A stretch of DNA of 13,792 bases from Solirubrobacter ginsenosidimutans (GTDB lineage Bacteria; Actinomycetota; Thermoleophilia; Solirubrobacterales; Solirubrobacteraceae): assembly GCF_027587205.1 (NCBI RefSeq), contig NZ_JAPDOD010000098.1, positions 1-13,792 of the forward strand, written 5' to 3'. The position numbers were made by a program, and so were the translations under genes. Positions 1 to 7,103 of this stretch are shown piece by piece (within the stretch, counting starts at the first letter, position 1; each line of letters begins with the position of its first letter). The notes beneath the pieces were generated by a model that did not search any database, was not told the origin of the DNA, and worked only from the letters and a program-made list of their open reading frames with translations.

Positions 1-1
1 G

Positions 2-187
2 CCCCCGGCTGCGCCCGCCACGCCCGGCGTCCCGCCGACGGAGCCGCCCGCCGCGCAGCCTGCGCCCGTCGAGGCGGCCTCGCCGCCGCCCGCGCCGCCC
101 GGCGTGCCGGCCACCGACGGCGACGATCGCGAGCCGCCCGGTTACGCCCCGCCGAAGTTGACCGGAGGCGATCCGCTGGCGGGCTGA
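2..187 (+). CDS. 3' end of an unidentified Pro/Ala-rich protein (partial)
   Basis: An open frame enters from the left edge in phase with base 2 and stops at TGA 185-187. The 61 visible residues are dominated by Pro and Ala for about 38 residues, then become more mixed (Asp, Arg, Glu, Gly, Tyr, Lys) and end in Gly-Asp-Pro-Leu-Ala-Gly. Low-complexity tails like this are usually flexible linkers or disordered C-termini, so the visible part does not identify the protein. The frame stops only 26 bp before the preferred dapA start, so the gene could be cotranscribed with dapA. High GC keeps many frames open, so reality is likely but not certain. Confidence 0.5.
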   Translation, partial: PPAAPATPGVPPTEPPAAQPAPVEAASPPPAPPGVPATDGDDREPPGYAPPKLTGGDPLAG

Positions 188-213
188 CCGCCGTGCGTGC
201 CATCCTAAGCCAT

Positions 214-1080
214 ATGCGTCCCTACGAAGGCCTCCTCACGGCCATGGTCACGCCCTTCCGTGCCGACGGTTCCGTCGACGAGGAGGGCGCCGTGGCTATC
301 GGCCGGCACCTGCTCGCGAACGGCTCGCACGGCTTGGTAGTGGCCGGGACGACCGGTGAAGCGGCGACCATGACCGACGAGGAGCACCTGGGGCTGATCG
401 CGCTGATCGCCAAGGAGCTCGGCGACGAGTGCGTCGTGATCGGCGGCACCGGCTCCAACGACACGCGTCACGCCATCCACCTGACCGAGCAGGCCGTGGC
501 CGCCGGGGTGGACGCGGTGCTCTCCGTCACGCCGTACTACAACAAGCCCAACCGGCGCGGCATCGTCGCGCACTTCACCGAGGTCGCCAAGGCCGCGGGG
601 GACACGCCGGTCGTGCTCTACAACATTCCCGGGCGCACGGCGGTCAACATGCCGCCGGACCTGCTCGCCGAGCTGGCGCAGATCGACGGCATCGAGGCCG
701 TCAAGCAGGCCAACTCCGACGAGCTGCAGCTGATCGACGGCCTCGCCGTCCTGGCCGGCAACGACGACATCTACGCCCGCTGCCTGGATATCGGCGGCAC
801 CGGCGGCATCTGCGTCGCCAGCCACGTGGCCGGCAACGAGATGCGCCGGATGTACGACGAGCCGGACGCGCGCGGGGAGATCGACGCCGCGCTCCAGGAG
901 GTCTACGCCGCGATGTTCCTCACCGCCAGCCCCGCGCCGGTCAAGGCCGCCCTGAAGATGCAAGGACATGACACCGGGCCGCTGCGCCTACCGCTGGTGG
1001 AGTGCGACGAATCCGAGCGCACCGCGATCCATGACGTGCTCTCCCGCCACGGCCTGCTGGCCGGGGTCACCGCCGGGTGA
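214..1080 (+). CDS. dapA: 4-hydroxy-tetrahydrodipicolinate synthase
   Basis: Cytoplasmic class I aldolase that condenses pyruvate with aspartate semialdehyde, the first committed step of the diaminopimelate/lysine pathway. The 288-residue protein has the family's usual length and TIM-barrel signatures. Near the start is LTAMVTPF; residues 45-49 are GTTGE (pyruvate-binding threonines); TPYYN spans 106-110; YNIPGRT spans 136-142, giving the catalytic Tyr136 and Arg141. The Schiff-base lysine is Lys164 in AVKQAN, followed by LAGNDD. I chose ATG 214 because DapA proteins normally begin a few residues before the LTAMVTPF strand. GTG 193 in the same frame would add seven residues. Neither start has a clear Shine-Dalgarno. 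The stop overlaps the rnj start by four bases (GTGA), implying coupled translation. Confidence 0.95.
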   Translation: MRPYEGLLTAMVTPFRADGSVDEEGAVAIGRHLLANGSHGLVVAGTTGEAATMTDEEHLGLIALIAKELGDECVVIGGTGSNDTRHAIHLTEQAVAAGVDAVLSVTPYYNKPNRRGIVAHFTEVAKAAGDTPVVLYNIPGRTAVNMPPDLLAELAQIDGIEAVKQANSDELQLIDGLAVLAGNDDIYARCLDIGGTGGICVASHVAGNEMRRMYDEPDARGEIDAALQEVYAAMFLTASPAPVKAALKMQGHDTGPLRLPLVECDESERTAIHDVLSRHGLLAGVTAG

Positions 1081-2744
1081 GCGCGACACTCCGCGTCCTC
1101 CCGCTGGGAGGCGTCGGCGAGATCGGGAAGAACATGACGGTCGTCGAGTACGACGGCCGGATGGTCATCGTCGACTGCGGCCTGCGGTTCCCGACGGCCG
1201 AGATGATGGGCATCGACCTCGTCCTGCCCGACTTCACGTACGTTCGCGAGAACATCGAGAAGCTCGAAGCGATCGTGATCACGCACGGCCATGAGGACCA
1301 CCTCGGCGCCCTGCCGTGGGTGATCCGCGACCTCGGCCAGGACAAGATCCCGGTCGTCTACAGCGGCCAGCTCACGATCGCGATGGCGCGCTCCAAGCTC
1401 GACGAGCACAAGCTGCGCGACGTTCCGCTCGAGGTGCTGCCGATCGGCGACACCGTGGACGCCGGGCCGTTCGAGATCGAGCGCATCCACCTGACGCACT
1501 CGATCCCGGACTCCAGCGGCATCGCGCTCAAGACCCCGCTCGGCACCATTCTCTTCACGGGCGACTACAAGTTCGACCAGACGCCCGTCGGCGGCGCACC
1601 CGCCGACATGGCGCGGCTGGCCGAGCTCGGCAAAGAGGGCGTGCTGCTGCTGTGCGGCGACTCGACCAACGTCGACCGCGCGGGCGTCTCTGACTCCGAG
1701 TCGATCGTCGGCCCGCACCTGGACCGCGTGTTCGCCCGCTGCCCCGCCCGGATCGTCGTCACCTGCTTCGCGTCGAACATCCACCGCGTCCAGCAGGTCG
1801 TCCACGCCGCCGAGAAGAACGGCCGCAAGGTCGCGCTGGTCGGCCGTTCGATGCGCAAGAACGTCAACATCGGCCGCAGCCTCGGGCACATCGACATCCC
1901 GGAGGGGATGCTCGTCACGCCGCGCGAGATCGACCAGTTCGCCGACGAGAAGATCGTGATCATCTCGACCGGCTCCCAGGGCGAGCCGCTGTCGGCGCTG
2001 CGCCGCATGGCCTACCGCGACCACCCGCAGGTCGAGCTGAAGTCCGGCGATACGGTCGTCTTCAGCGCGACGCCGATTCCCGGCAACGAGCGCGCCGTCA
2101 ACGAGACGATCGACCGCCTCTACCACATCGGTTGCGAGGTCGTGACGGCCCGCGACGCGCCGATCCACGCCTCCGGTCACGGCTACGCGGAGGAGGTCAA
2201 GATGATGATCAACCTCACCCGCCCGAAGTACGTGATGCCGGTGCATGGCGACTACAAGCGGATGCTGATCCACAGCCAGCTTGCGCAGGCCGTCGGGATC
2301 CCGGCGTCGAACATCTTCCGCACCGAGAACGGCCTCCCGCTGGAGATCGACGCCGAGGGCGCCCGTTTCGGCAAGGCGGTTCAGGCGGGGATGATCTTCG
2401 TCGACGGCGTCGACATCGGCGACGTGTCCGACGTCGCGCTGCGCGATCGCCGCATGCTCTCGGGCGACGGCATCTTCATCATCGTCGCGACGATCTCCGA
2501 GCAGGACGGCTCATCCGTCGTCCCGCCCGAGGTGCTCGCCCGCGGCGTGCCGTTCCTCGAAGGCAACAGCGCCTTCATCGGGGAGTTGCGCGAGGCGGTC
2601 GAGGACTCACTCGACGGCGCCGCCGAGCAGCAGATCACCGAGGTCGACGTGCTGCAGTCGCATCTGCACGACGACCTGGCGAAGTTCATCTACGACCGGC
2701 TCAAGCGCCGCCCGATGGTCTTGCCGGTGGTCGTCGAGGTCTGA
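1077..2744 (+). CDS. rnj: Ribonuclease J
   Basis: Metallo-beta-lactamase/beta-CASP ribonuclease with 5'-3' exo- and endonuclease activity in RNA maturation and decay. The 555 residues match the family length. The zinc-binding motif HGHEDH lies at 70-75, His141 is in HSIPDSS, Asp163 is in TGDYKFD, and the last metal-binding His390 is in MPVHGDYK. The beta-CASP insert carries GRSMRKN (256-262), STGSQGEP (298-304 region) and HASGHG (364-369). The C-terminal roughly 100 residues form the RNase J-specific tail domain. GTG 1077 overlaps the dapA stop, and the protein opens with the typical LRVLPLGGVGEIGKNM. The last 55 bp are antisense to the end of the MFS gene, so there is no spacer for a conventional terminator. 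Confidence 0.95.
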   Translation: MSATLRVLPLGGVGEIGKNMTVVEYDGRMVIVDCGLRFPTAEMMGIDLVLPDFTYVRENIEKLEAIVITHGHEDHLGALPWVIRDLGQDKIPVVYSGQLTIAMARSKLDEHKLRDVPLEVLPIGDTVDAGPFEIERIHLTHSIPDSSGIALKTPLGTILFTGDYKFDQTPVGGAPADMARLAELGKEGVLLLCGDSTNVDRAGVSDSESIVGPHLDRVFARCPARIVVTCFASNIHRVQQVVHAAEKNGRKVALVGRSMRKNVNIGRSLGHIDIPEGMLVTPREIDQFADEKIVIISTGSQGEPLSALRRMAYRDHPQVELKSGDTVVFSATPIPGNERAVNETIDRLYHIGCEVVTARDAPIHASGHGYAEEVKMMINLTRPKYVMPVHGDYKRMLIHSQLAQAVGIPASNIFRTENGLPLEIDAEGARFGKAVQAGMIFVDGVDIGDVSDVALRDRRMLSGDGIFIIVATISEQDGSSVVPPEVLARGVPFLEGNSAFIGELREAVEDSLDGAAEQQITEVDVLQSHLHDDLAKFIYDRLKRRPMVLPVVVEV

Positions 2745-3961
2745 CGCGTCGGCCGCATGATCGCGGCCAGGACGACCAGGATCAGGATTCCGATACCCGC
2801 GCACGCGAACGCCGTGCGCGGGGATCCGAGCGCCACGATCCCGCCGCCCAAAAGAAACCCGACGCCCGGGACAGCCGCGCCGAGGGATTCGAGCAGGCCG
2901 GACATGCGCGCCTGGAACTCCGACGGCGTGGCCTCCTGCAGCTGGGTCATCACCGCGACCCACTGCACGCCGTTGCCGGCACCGCCGAGCACCGAGAAGG
3001 CGCACGCGACGGCCAGCGTGCCGGCCTGGGACATCCCGAGGTAGGCGACGCCCACCGCCGCGCTGGAGATGAGGATCATCGCCAGCCCGGTGCGATTCTT
3101 GAGCCAGAGGTAGAGCAGGCTGCCGATCACGATGCCCGCGCCCCAGGAGGAGATCAGGATGCCGAAGCCGGCGTCCGTGGTCCCGAGGCTCTCCTTGGCG
3201 TAGATGACCTCGATCGGGACGACGATCGTGAAGCAGATCAGCACCAGCGCCTGGCCGATCAGCAGCGTGCGGACCGGGCGGAAGTCACGCGCGAACTCCA
3301 GGCCGTCGACGAACCGCTCGCGCCACGGCGTGCGGTCCTCGTGCTCGGGGTCCGGAAGATCACGTGCGACGAGCAGGACGACCGCGATCACGGCGAACGA
3401 CGCGGCGTCGACCAGCAATGCGGCCGAGAGCCCGAAGACCGCGATCAACAGACCCGCCAGCGCGGCGCCGAAGACCGACGAGACCGCGAAGCCGAGGTTC
3501 ATCAGCGCGTTGCCCTCGCTGAGCAGGTCCCTGGGCAACAGCAGCACGCCCACGGCGCCGCGGGTCAACCCGCGGCCGGTGATCGCGAGCGTGCCGTCGA
3601 CCGCGCCCAGCAGGAGCACCAGCGGCAGAAAGAAGCGATCGCCGCTCGCGAGCAGCGCCAGGAGGGAGAACACGACGGCCTCGATGCCGTAGAGCGCAGG
3701 GAGCGTCTTGCGCAGCCCGAACCGGTCCAGGTGGGCGGTGAGGCCCGTGGCCAGGAGCGCGGGGAGGAACTTCGCGATCAGGAAGAACCCCGCGGTGGGC
3801 GCGACGGACTCGGTCCGGTCATACACCAGGATCGAGAGGGCGACGACCCCGATCGAGTCCCCTAGGTCATTGACCGTGTACGACCCCAGCAGACGACCGA
3901 ACGGCCGTACGCGCAGGGGTTCGAGACGCCTCCGCACGGGGGACAACTCTAGCTCGAACAT
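2690..3961 (-). CDS. MFS transporter, probable exporter (MFS_3/EntS-like)
   Basis: A 423-residue integral membrane protein with about 11-12 hydrophobic helices, the normal size for a major facilitator. After a basic N-terminus (about residues 9-24) the first helix begins near GSYTVNDLGDSIG. The loop between helices 2 and 3 carries the MFS motif-A remnant HLDRFGLRK (77-85). A charged central cytoplasmic loop (around DLPDPEHEDRTPWRERF) separates the two six-helix halves. The pattern resembles MFS_3-type exporters related to the enterobactin exporter EntS, but the substrate cannot be read from the sequence. The start is ATG 3961 without a strong Shine-Dalgarno; the TAG stop at 2692-2690 lies inside rnj. 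A divergent HD-GYP gene starts 59 bp away, so the short spacer must hold both promoters. Confidence 0.85.
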   Translation of the reverse strand: MFELELSPVRRRLEPLRVRPFGRLLGSYTVNDLGDSIGVVALSILVYDRTESVAPTAGFFLIAKFLPALLATGLTAHLDRFGLRKTLPALYGIEAVVFSLLALLASGDRFFLPLVLLLGAVDGTLAITGRGLTRGAVGVLLLPRDLLSEGNALMNLGFAVSSVFGAALAGLLIAVFGLSAALLVDAASFAVIAVVLLVARDLPDPEHEDRTPWRERFVDGLEFARDFRPVRTLLIGQALVLICFTIVVPIEVIYAKESLGTTDAGFGILISSWGAGIVIGSLLYLWLKNRTGLAMILISSAAVGVAYLGMSQAGTLAVACAFSVLGGAGNGVQWVAVMTQLQEATPSEFQARMSGLLESLGAAVPGVGFLLGGGIVALGSPRTAFACAGIGILILVVLAAIMRPTRQTSTTTGKTIGRRLSRS

Positions 3962-4019
3962 TTCTGACTGCGTCGTGAGCCTTGCCGCAAGCAGCGTGAG
4001 GATTCAATGACGCCCCGCT

Positions 4020-5411
4020 GTGGCCGACTACCGGGGAGTGTCGAAACGACGCATGGTCATGTCTGTCATCTGTGGCGGGGTCCTCACCGCGGCTGCCTTC
4101 GGCGCCGTGCTGACCAGCCGCGCCGACGATTGGGCCCCGTTCTCGCTCGTCGGGCTGCTGTTCGTGCTCGCGTCGGGCAGTGAGCTGCTCAACGTCGAGA
4201 TCCGCGATCTCCGGTTGTCGGGCTCCTTCGTCGCGTTCGTGCTGGCGATGGCGCTGCTCGGCCCCGCGCCCGCCGCGGCCCTGATGACCGCCTGCATCCT
4301 GCTCGACTGCGCCGTCTCGAGCAATTCCTTCGACCGCAAGCTCGGCAACGTGACCACGTTCGCGACGGTCGGGCTTGCGGGCGGCCTCGCGATGCAGGCC
4401 CTGATCGGCGACTTCGACACACGCTCCGGGGACCCGCTGTGGTTCGCGGCGGCGGTCTTTGGCGTCTTCATGGGCGCCAACACGCTCAACTTCCTGATGG
4501 TCGCCGGACACGCGCACTTCGGGTTCGAGGTTCCCGTCCGCGCGCTGGCGCGCTCGTTCGTGACCGCGCTGCCGTCGCAGTTCGCGACCGCGCTGCTGAC
4601 GTCCGGCGTGGCGTTCACCTACGGGCACCTCGGCATGGGCTCGATCGGGCTGGCCGCCGTGATCCTCTTCGTCTTCCTCTACATCGTGCGTACCAGCGTC
4701 CAGGCGCAGGAGCGCGGGGAGGAGCTGACCCAGCGCACGCGGGAGCTGGCGTCGCTGCAGATGGGCCTGCTCTCGACGGTGCTGCAGACGCTGTCGATGC
4801 GCGATGCCATGACCGCCCGCCACTCTGCCGCCGTCGCCCGCTACTCCCGCGAGGTTGCCGGGATACTGGGCTGCGACGAGCGCGAGCAGGATCTGATCCA
4901 CACCGCCGCGCTGCTGCACGACATCGGCAAGTTCATCCTCCCGGACAGCGTGCTCTTCGCCAACCGCAAGCTGACCAACGACGAATGGGAGCTGATCAAG
5001 CTCCATCCCGAGCAGGGCGCCAAGCTGGTCGAGCGCATCGAGGGCTACGGCCCCGTCGCCGAGATCGTCCTGCACCACCACGAGAAGTACGCCGGCGGCG
5101 GCTACCCGGCCGGCATCGGCGGCGAGGAGATCCCGCTCGGCGCGCGCATCCTGTCCGTCGCCGACACCTACGACGTGATGACGGCGCGTGACTCCTACCG
5201 GCGCCCCGTGAGCTCAGAGGCCGCGCTGGCCGAGCTGCGCCGTGTGGCAGGGACGCAGCTGGATCCGAAGGTCGTCGAGGCCTTCGAGCGCATGATCCTC
5301 GAGAAGCGCGTGGCGTTCAGCCACACCGACGAGGCCGACTTCGAGCACGAGCTGGCGTTCGAGCGCCGCGTGATCGACTACGCGCGCCCACGGCTGAGCA
5401 CCGCGGCCTAG
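4020..5411 (+). CDS. Membrane HD-GYP protein 1, predicted c-di-GMP phosphodiesterase
   Basis: A 463-residue protein with about seven or eight N-terminal hydrophobic segments (residues about 12-225), a polar helical linker (about 226-258) and a C-terminal HD-GYP domain. That family hydrolyses cyclic di-GMP. Visible motifs are His268 (ARHS), the HD pair 300-301 in LLHDIGK, His329 (HPEQG), HHE at 353-355, GYP at 361-363, and Asp382 in VADTYD; the metal site therefore looks intact. The membrane part resembles no sensor domain I can name; it may sense a membrane or external signal. The start is uncertain: GTG 4020 follows an in-frame stop at 4008-4010, but ATG 4053 or 4059 just before the first helix are plausible and no candidate has a well-spaced Shine-Dalgarno. 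A close paralog follows at 5694. Confidence 0.9.
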   Translation: MADYRGVSKRRMVMSVICGGVLTAAAFGAVLTSRADDWAPFSLVGLLFVLASGSELLNVEIRDLRLSGSFVAFVLAMALLGPAPAAALMTACILLDCAVSSNSFDRKLGNVTTFATVGLAGGLAMQALIGDFDTRSGDPLWFAAAVFGVFMGANTLNFLMVAGHAHFGFEVPVRALARSFVTALPSQFATALLTSGVAFTYGHLGMGSIGLAAVILFVFLYIVRTSVQAQERGEELTQRTRELASLQMGLLSTVLQTLSMRDAMTARHSAAVARYSREVAGILGCDEREQDLIHTAALLHDIGKFILPDSVLFANRKLTNDEWELIKLHPEQGAKLVERIEGYGPVAEIVLHHHEKYAGGGYPAGIGGEEIPLGARILSVADTYDVMTARDSYRRPVSSEAALAELRRVAGTQLDPKVVEAFERMILEKRVAFSHTDEADFEHELAFERRVIDYARPRLSTAA

Positions 5412-5432
5412 ACATACGTCCGATCAAGTTCT

Positions 5433-5446
5433 GGCCCGGTCGGGCC
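5433..5446. terminator. GGCCC-GGTC-GGGCC hairpin after HD-GYP gene 1
   Basis: A perfect 5-bp GC stem (5433-5437 with 5442-5446) around a 4-base loop, 21 bp after the TAG of the first HD-GYP gene. It is followed by GTTAACG, with no real T-run, so it is at best a weak terminator. It is the first of two hairpins in a row; together they may end + strand transcription. Confidence 0.35.
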
Positions 5447-5457
5447 GTTAACGAGAA

Positions 5458-5479
5458 CGAGCGCCTCAGAGGGCGCTCG
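5458..5479 (-). terminator. 8-bp stem hairpin, terminator-like on the - strand
   Basis: CGAGCGCC (5458-5465) and GGCGCTCG (5472-5479) pair perfectly around a 6-base loop. Read on the - strand the hairpin is followed by TTCTCGTT, a reasonable T-rich tail for high-GC DNA. On the + strand it is followed by CTCGCAAATGG, which is not T-rich. It would therefore work best as the terminator of a - strand transcript started near 5630, and may also stop read-through from HD-GYP gene 1. Confidence 0.45.
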
Positions 5480-5492
5480 CTCGCAAATGGTG

Positions 5493-5514
5493 GCGACGCT
5501 AGGTCGCGTGCGAC
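5493..5514 (-). promoter_or_regulatory. Two mutually exclusive hairpins
   Basis: The + strand reads GCGAC (5493-5497), GTCGC (5503-5507), GCGAC (5510-5514). The middle block can pair with either neighbour but not both. On the - strand these alternatives follow directly after a 5-codon ORF whose TAG is at 5516-5514, and they precede the terminator-like hairpin at 5479-5458. That order (short peptide, alternative hairpins, terminator) is that of a transcription attenuator, but no gene lies downstream on that strand. Confidence 0.3.
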
Positions 5515-5531
5515 TACAGCTTCCAGCTCAT
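5514..5531 (-). CDS. Candidate 5-codon ORF (MSWKL)
   Basis: ATG at 5531-5529, then Ser-Trp-Lys-Leu and TAG at 5516-5514. It is preceded by AAGGAG (5542-5537) with an ideal 5-base spacing. Its ATG overlaps the stop of the upstream 27-codon ORF as ATGA. Coding status cannot be judged from length; the support is the ribosome-binding site and the overlap. It could be a leader peptide. Confidence 0.25.
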   Translation of the reverse strand: MSWKL

Positions 5532-5611
5532 GCTTGCTCCTTAGGTCTCCCTCGTCCCGCCCGGCAAGGCGGTGTGTGAGGTGAGGTTGAACCGTCCGTG
5601 ACAAGACGCAT
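5528..5611 (-). CDS. Candidate 27-residue ORF with strong ribosome-binding site
   Basis: A short frame begins at ATG 5611-5609 behind AGGAGG (5621-5616, spacing 4) and stops at TGA 5530-5528, overlapping the next tiny ORF by ATGA. The peptide begins MRLVTDGSTSP, then is rich in Pro, Arg and Gly with one Cys, and ends PKEQA; it resembles no family I know. About 24 bp upstream of the ATG is a promoter-like -10. Against it: much of its length lies in a 57-bp sequence that, in its other copy, spans the end of the second HD-GYP gene. The frame could therefore be accidental, although both ribosome-binding sites lie outside that repeat. Confidence 0.3.
   Translation of the reverse strand: MRLVTDGSTSPHTPPCRAGRGRPKEQA
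5547..5603 (+). repeat. 57-bp direct repeat, copy 1
   Basis: The sequence from CTCCCTCG to CCGTCCGTGACA matches 7070-7125 with about 84% identity and three single-base gaps by hand alignment. The strongest part is TGAGGTG(A)GGTTG(A)ACCGTCCGTGACA. Here it is non-coding on the + strand and lies 90 bp before the second HD-GYP gene. Confidence 0.7.
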
Positions 5612-5634
5612 GATGCCTCCTGGACGCCAAGACC

Positions 5635-5663
5635 TTAATAGGACAAGTGTCCAGTTCTGTGAA
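5635..5663 (-). promoter_or_regulatory. Promoter-like site reading leftward, with inverted repeat in the spacer
   Basis: On the - strand TTCACA (5663-5658, one mismatch to TTGACA) is separated by exactly 17 bp from TATTAA (5640-5635). A start near 5628 would give a short leader carrying AGGAGG and the 27-codon ORF. The spacer contains GGACA-AG-TGTCC (5641-5652), a possible operator, and GACAAGT (5642-5648) is also inverted as ACTTGTC (5669-5675). The -10 lacks the usual final T, so strength is doubtful. Confidence 0.35.
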
Positions 5664-5693
5664 GTTCGACTTGTCTGATCTGAAACAAGACAC

Positions 5694-7103
5694 GTGCACG
5701 CCCATCAAGCCACCACGCTCGGACGCCGAGGCAACCGTGCGTTGCCACGCAATCACGTCAACCTCGTCGTAGCCGCCGTCGCCGTCGTCTGCGCGGGGAC
5801 GCTCGTCCCCCAGACGCCGTCGGCGATGCTCCTGCTCGCGATCGCGGTCGCCAGCGAGGCCTTCACCGTCCAGTTCCGCGGTGTCCGGATCTCGGGCTCC
5901 TTCGCGGCGCTCGTCCTGGCGATGGCGCTGGTCGGGCCCGTCCCCGCGGCCGCGATCGGGCTCGTCTCGGTCGTGTTCGACGACATCCGGACCCGGCGGC
6001 CGCCGCGCGAGATGCTCTGGAACGCCGCGACCTTCGCGTTCTTCCCGCTCTTCGGCGGCTGGATGCTGACGCTCGTGGGCAGGGAGGACCCGATCGCGTT
6101 CGCCTCGAGCGTCGTGCTCGCGTACCTGCTCACGAACATGCTCAACTTCGCCTCGGTCGCCGCGTACCTGCGCCTCACAGGCGTCCTGTGCGTGCGTGAG
6201 GCGTATTCGACGGTCTACCGGACCATGTTGCCCTTCGAGCTGGCGACGGCGCTCCTGACCGCCGGCGTGGTGTTCGGCTATGACCGCCTCGGCCCCGGCG
6301 CGATCGCGCTGCTGGTCGTGGTCCTCGGCGTCTTCCACCACCTCGTGCGCACGGGCGTGAAGGCGTTCGACCGCGGGGAGGAGCTGACCCGCCGTAGTGA
6401 CGAGCTGAGCGCGCTGCAGGTCGGCGTCCTCTCCACGGTCCTGCAGACGCTGTCGATGCGTGACGCGATGACCGCCCGCCACTCCGCCGCCGTCGCCCGC
6501 TACTCCCGCGAGGTCGCGTCCCGGCTCGGATGCGACGAACGCGAGCAGGACCTGATCCACACCGCCGCGCTGCTGCACGACATCGGCAAGTTCATCCTTC
6601 CCGACGAGGTCCTGTTCGCCAACCGCAAGCTCACCGACGACGAGTGGGAGCTGATCAAGCAGCACCCCGAGCAGGGCGCCAAGCTCGTGGAACGCATCGA
6701 GGGCTACGGCCCCGTCGCCGAGATCGTCCTGTACCACCACGAGAAATTCGCCGGCGGCGGCTACCCGGCCGGCATCGCGGGGGAGGAGATCCCCCTCGGC
6801 GCCCGCATCATCGCCGCCGCCGACACCTACGACGTCATGACCTCGCGCGACTCCTACCGGCGCCCGGTCAGCTCCGAGGCCGCCCTGGCCGAGCTGCGCC
6901 GCGTCTCCGGCACGCAGCTTGACCCGGCGGTCACCGCGGCGTTCGAGGAGATGATCGTCGAAGGCGGCGTCGCCTTCAGCCACGCCGACCAGGCCGACTT
7001 CGAGTCCGAGCTGGACACCCGTTCGATCAAGCGCCGCGCCCTTGCGGACGATCAACAGAGTGAGCTCCACTCCCTCGCACCGCGCGGCAACGCGGTCCGC
7101 TGA
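5694..7103 (+). CDS. Membrane HD-GYP protein 2, predicted c-di-GMP phosphodiesterase
   Basis: A 469-residue paralog of the preceding HD-GYP protein with the same plan: hydrophobic N-terminal half (about residues 22-220), short linker with RGEELTRR, and a C-terminal HD-GYP domain. The metal-site motifs are intact: His263 (ARHS), HD 295-296 in LLHDIGK, His324 (HPEQG), HHE 348-350, GYP 356-358, Asp377 in AADTYD. Residues 227-440 align without gaps to 232-445 of protein 1 with 30 differences (about 86% identity). The membrane halves share only patches such as SGSF..LVLAMAL.GP.PAA and LATALLT.GV.F. The start is GTG 5694; the frame is closed just upstream by TGA 5676-5678 and no Shine-Dalgarno is visible, so a later start is possible. 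The C-terminal tail of about 29 residues is unlike protein 1. Confidence 0.88.
   Translation: MHAHQATTLGRRGNRALPRNHVNLVVAAVAVVCAGTLVPQTPSAMLLLAIAVASEAFTVQFRGVRISGSFAALVLAMALVGPVPAAAIGLVSVVFDDIRTRRPPREMLWNAATFAFFPLFGGWMLTLVGREDPIAFASSVVLAYLLTNMLNFASVAAYLRLTGVLCVREAYSTVYRTMLPFELATALLTAGVVFGYDRLGPGAIALLVVVLGVFHHLVRTGVKAFDRGEELTRRSDELSALQVGVLSTVLQTLSMRDAMTARHSAAVARYSREVASRLGCDEREQDLIHTAALLHDIGKFILPDEVLFANRKLTDDEWELIKQHPEQGAKLVERIEGYGPVAEIVLYHHEKFAGGGYPAGIAGEEIPLGARIIAAADTYDVMTSRDSYRRPVSSEAALAELRRVSGTQLDPAVTAAFEEMIVEGGVAFSHADQADFESELDTRSIKRRALADDQQSELHSLAPRGNAVR

Noticed and set aside
903..2273. 456-codon open frame on the - strand opposite dapA and rnj
   Set aside because: Low-complexity Asp/Arg/Val composition typical of the antisense of high-GC genes, no domain, and it runs across two well-identified genes.
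2132..3865. 577-codon open frame on the + strand over the end of rnj and the MFS gene
   Set aside because: Rich in Arg, Asp, Glu and Gln with no domain; the overlapping frames encode recognisable RNase J and a polytopic transporter.
5450..5640. tmRNA or c-di-GMP riboswitch in the gap between the HD-GYP genes
   Set aside because: I looked for the tmRNA ends (TTCRA arm, CCA) and for the GEMM core motifs on both strands and did not find them; only generic hairpins are present.
5609..5678. 22-codon + strand frame from ATG 5610 ahead of HD-GYP gene 2
   Set aside because: No Shine-Dalgarno before its ATG, and it crosses the promoter-like and inverted-repeat sequences; nothing supports translation.
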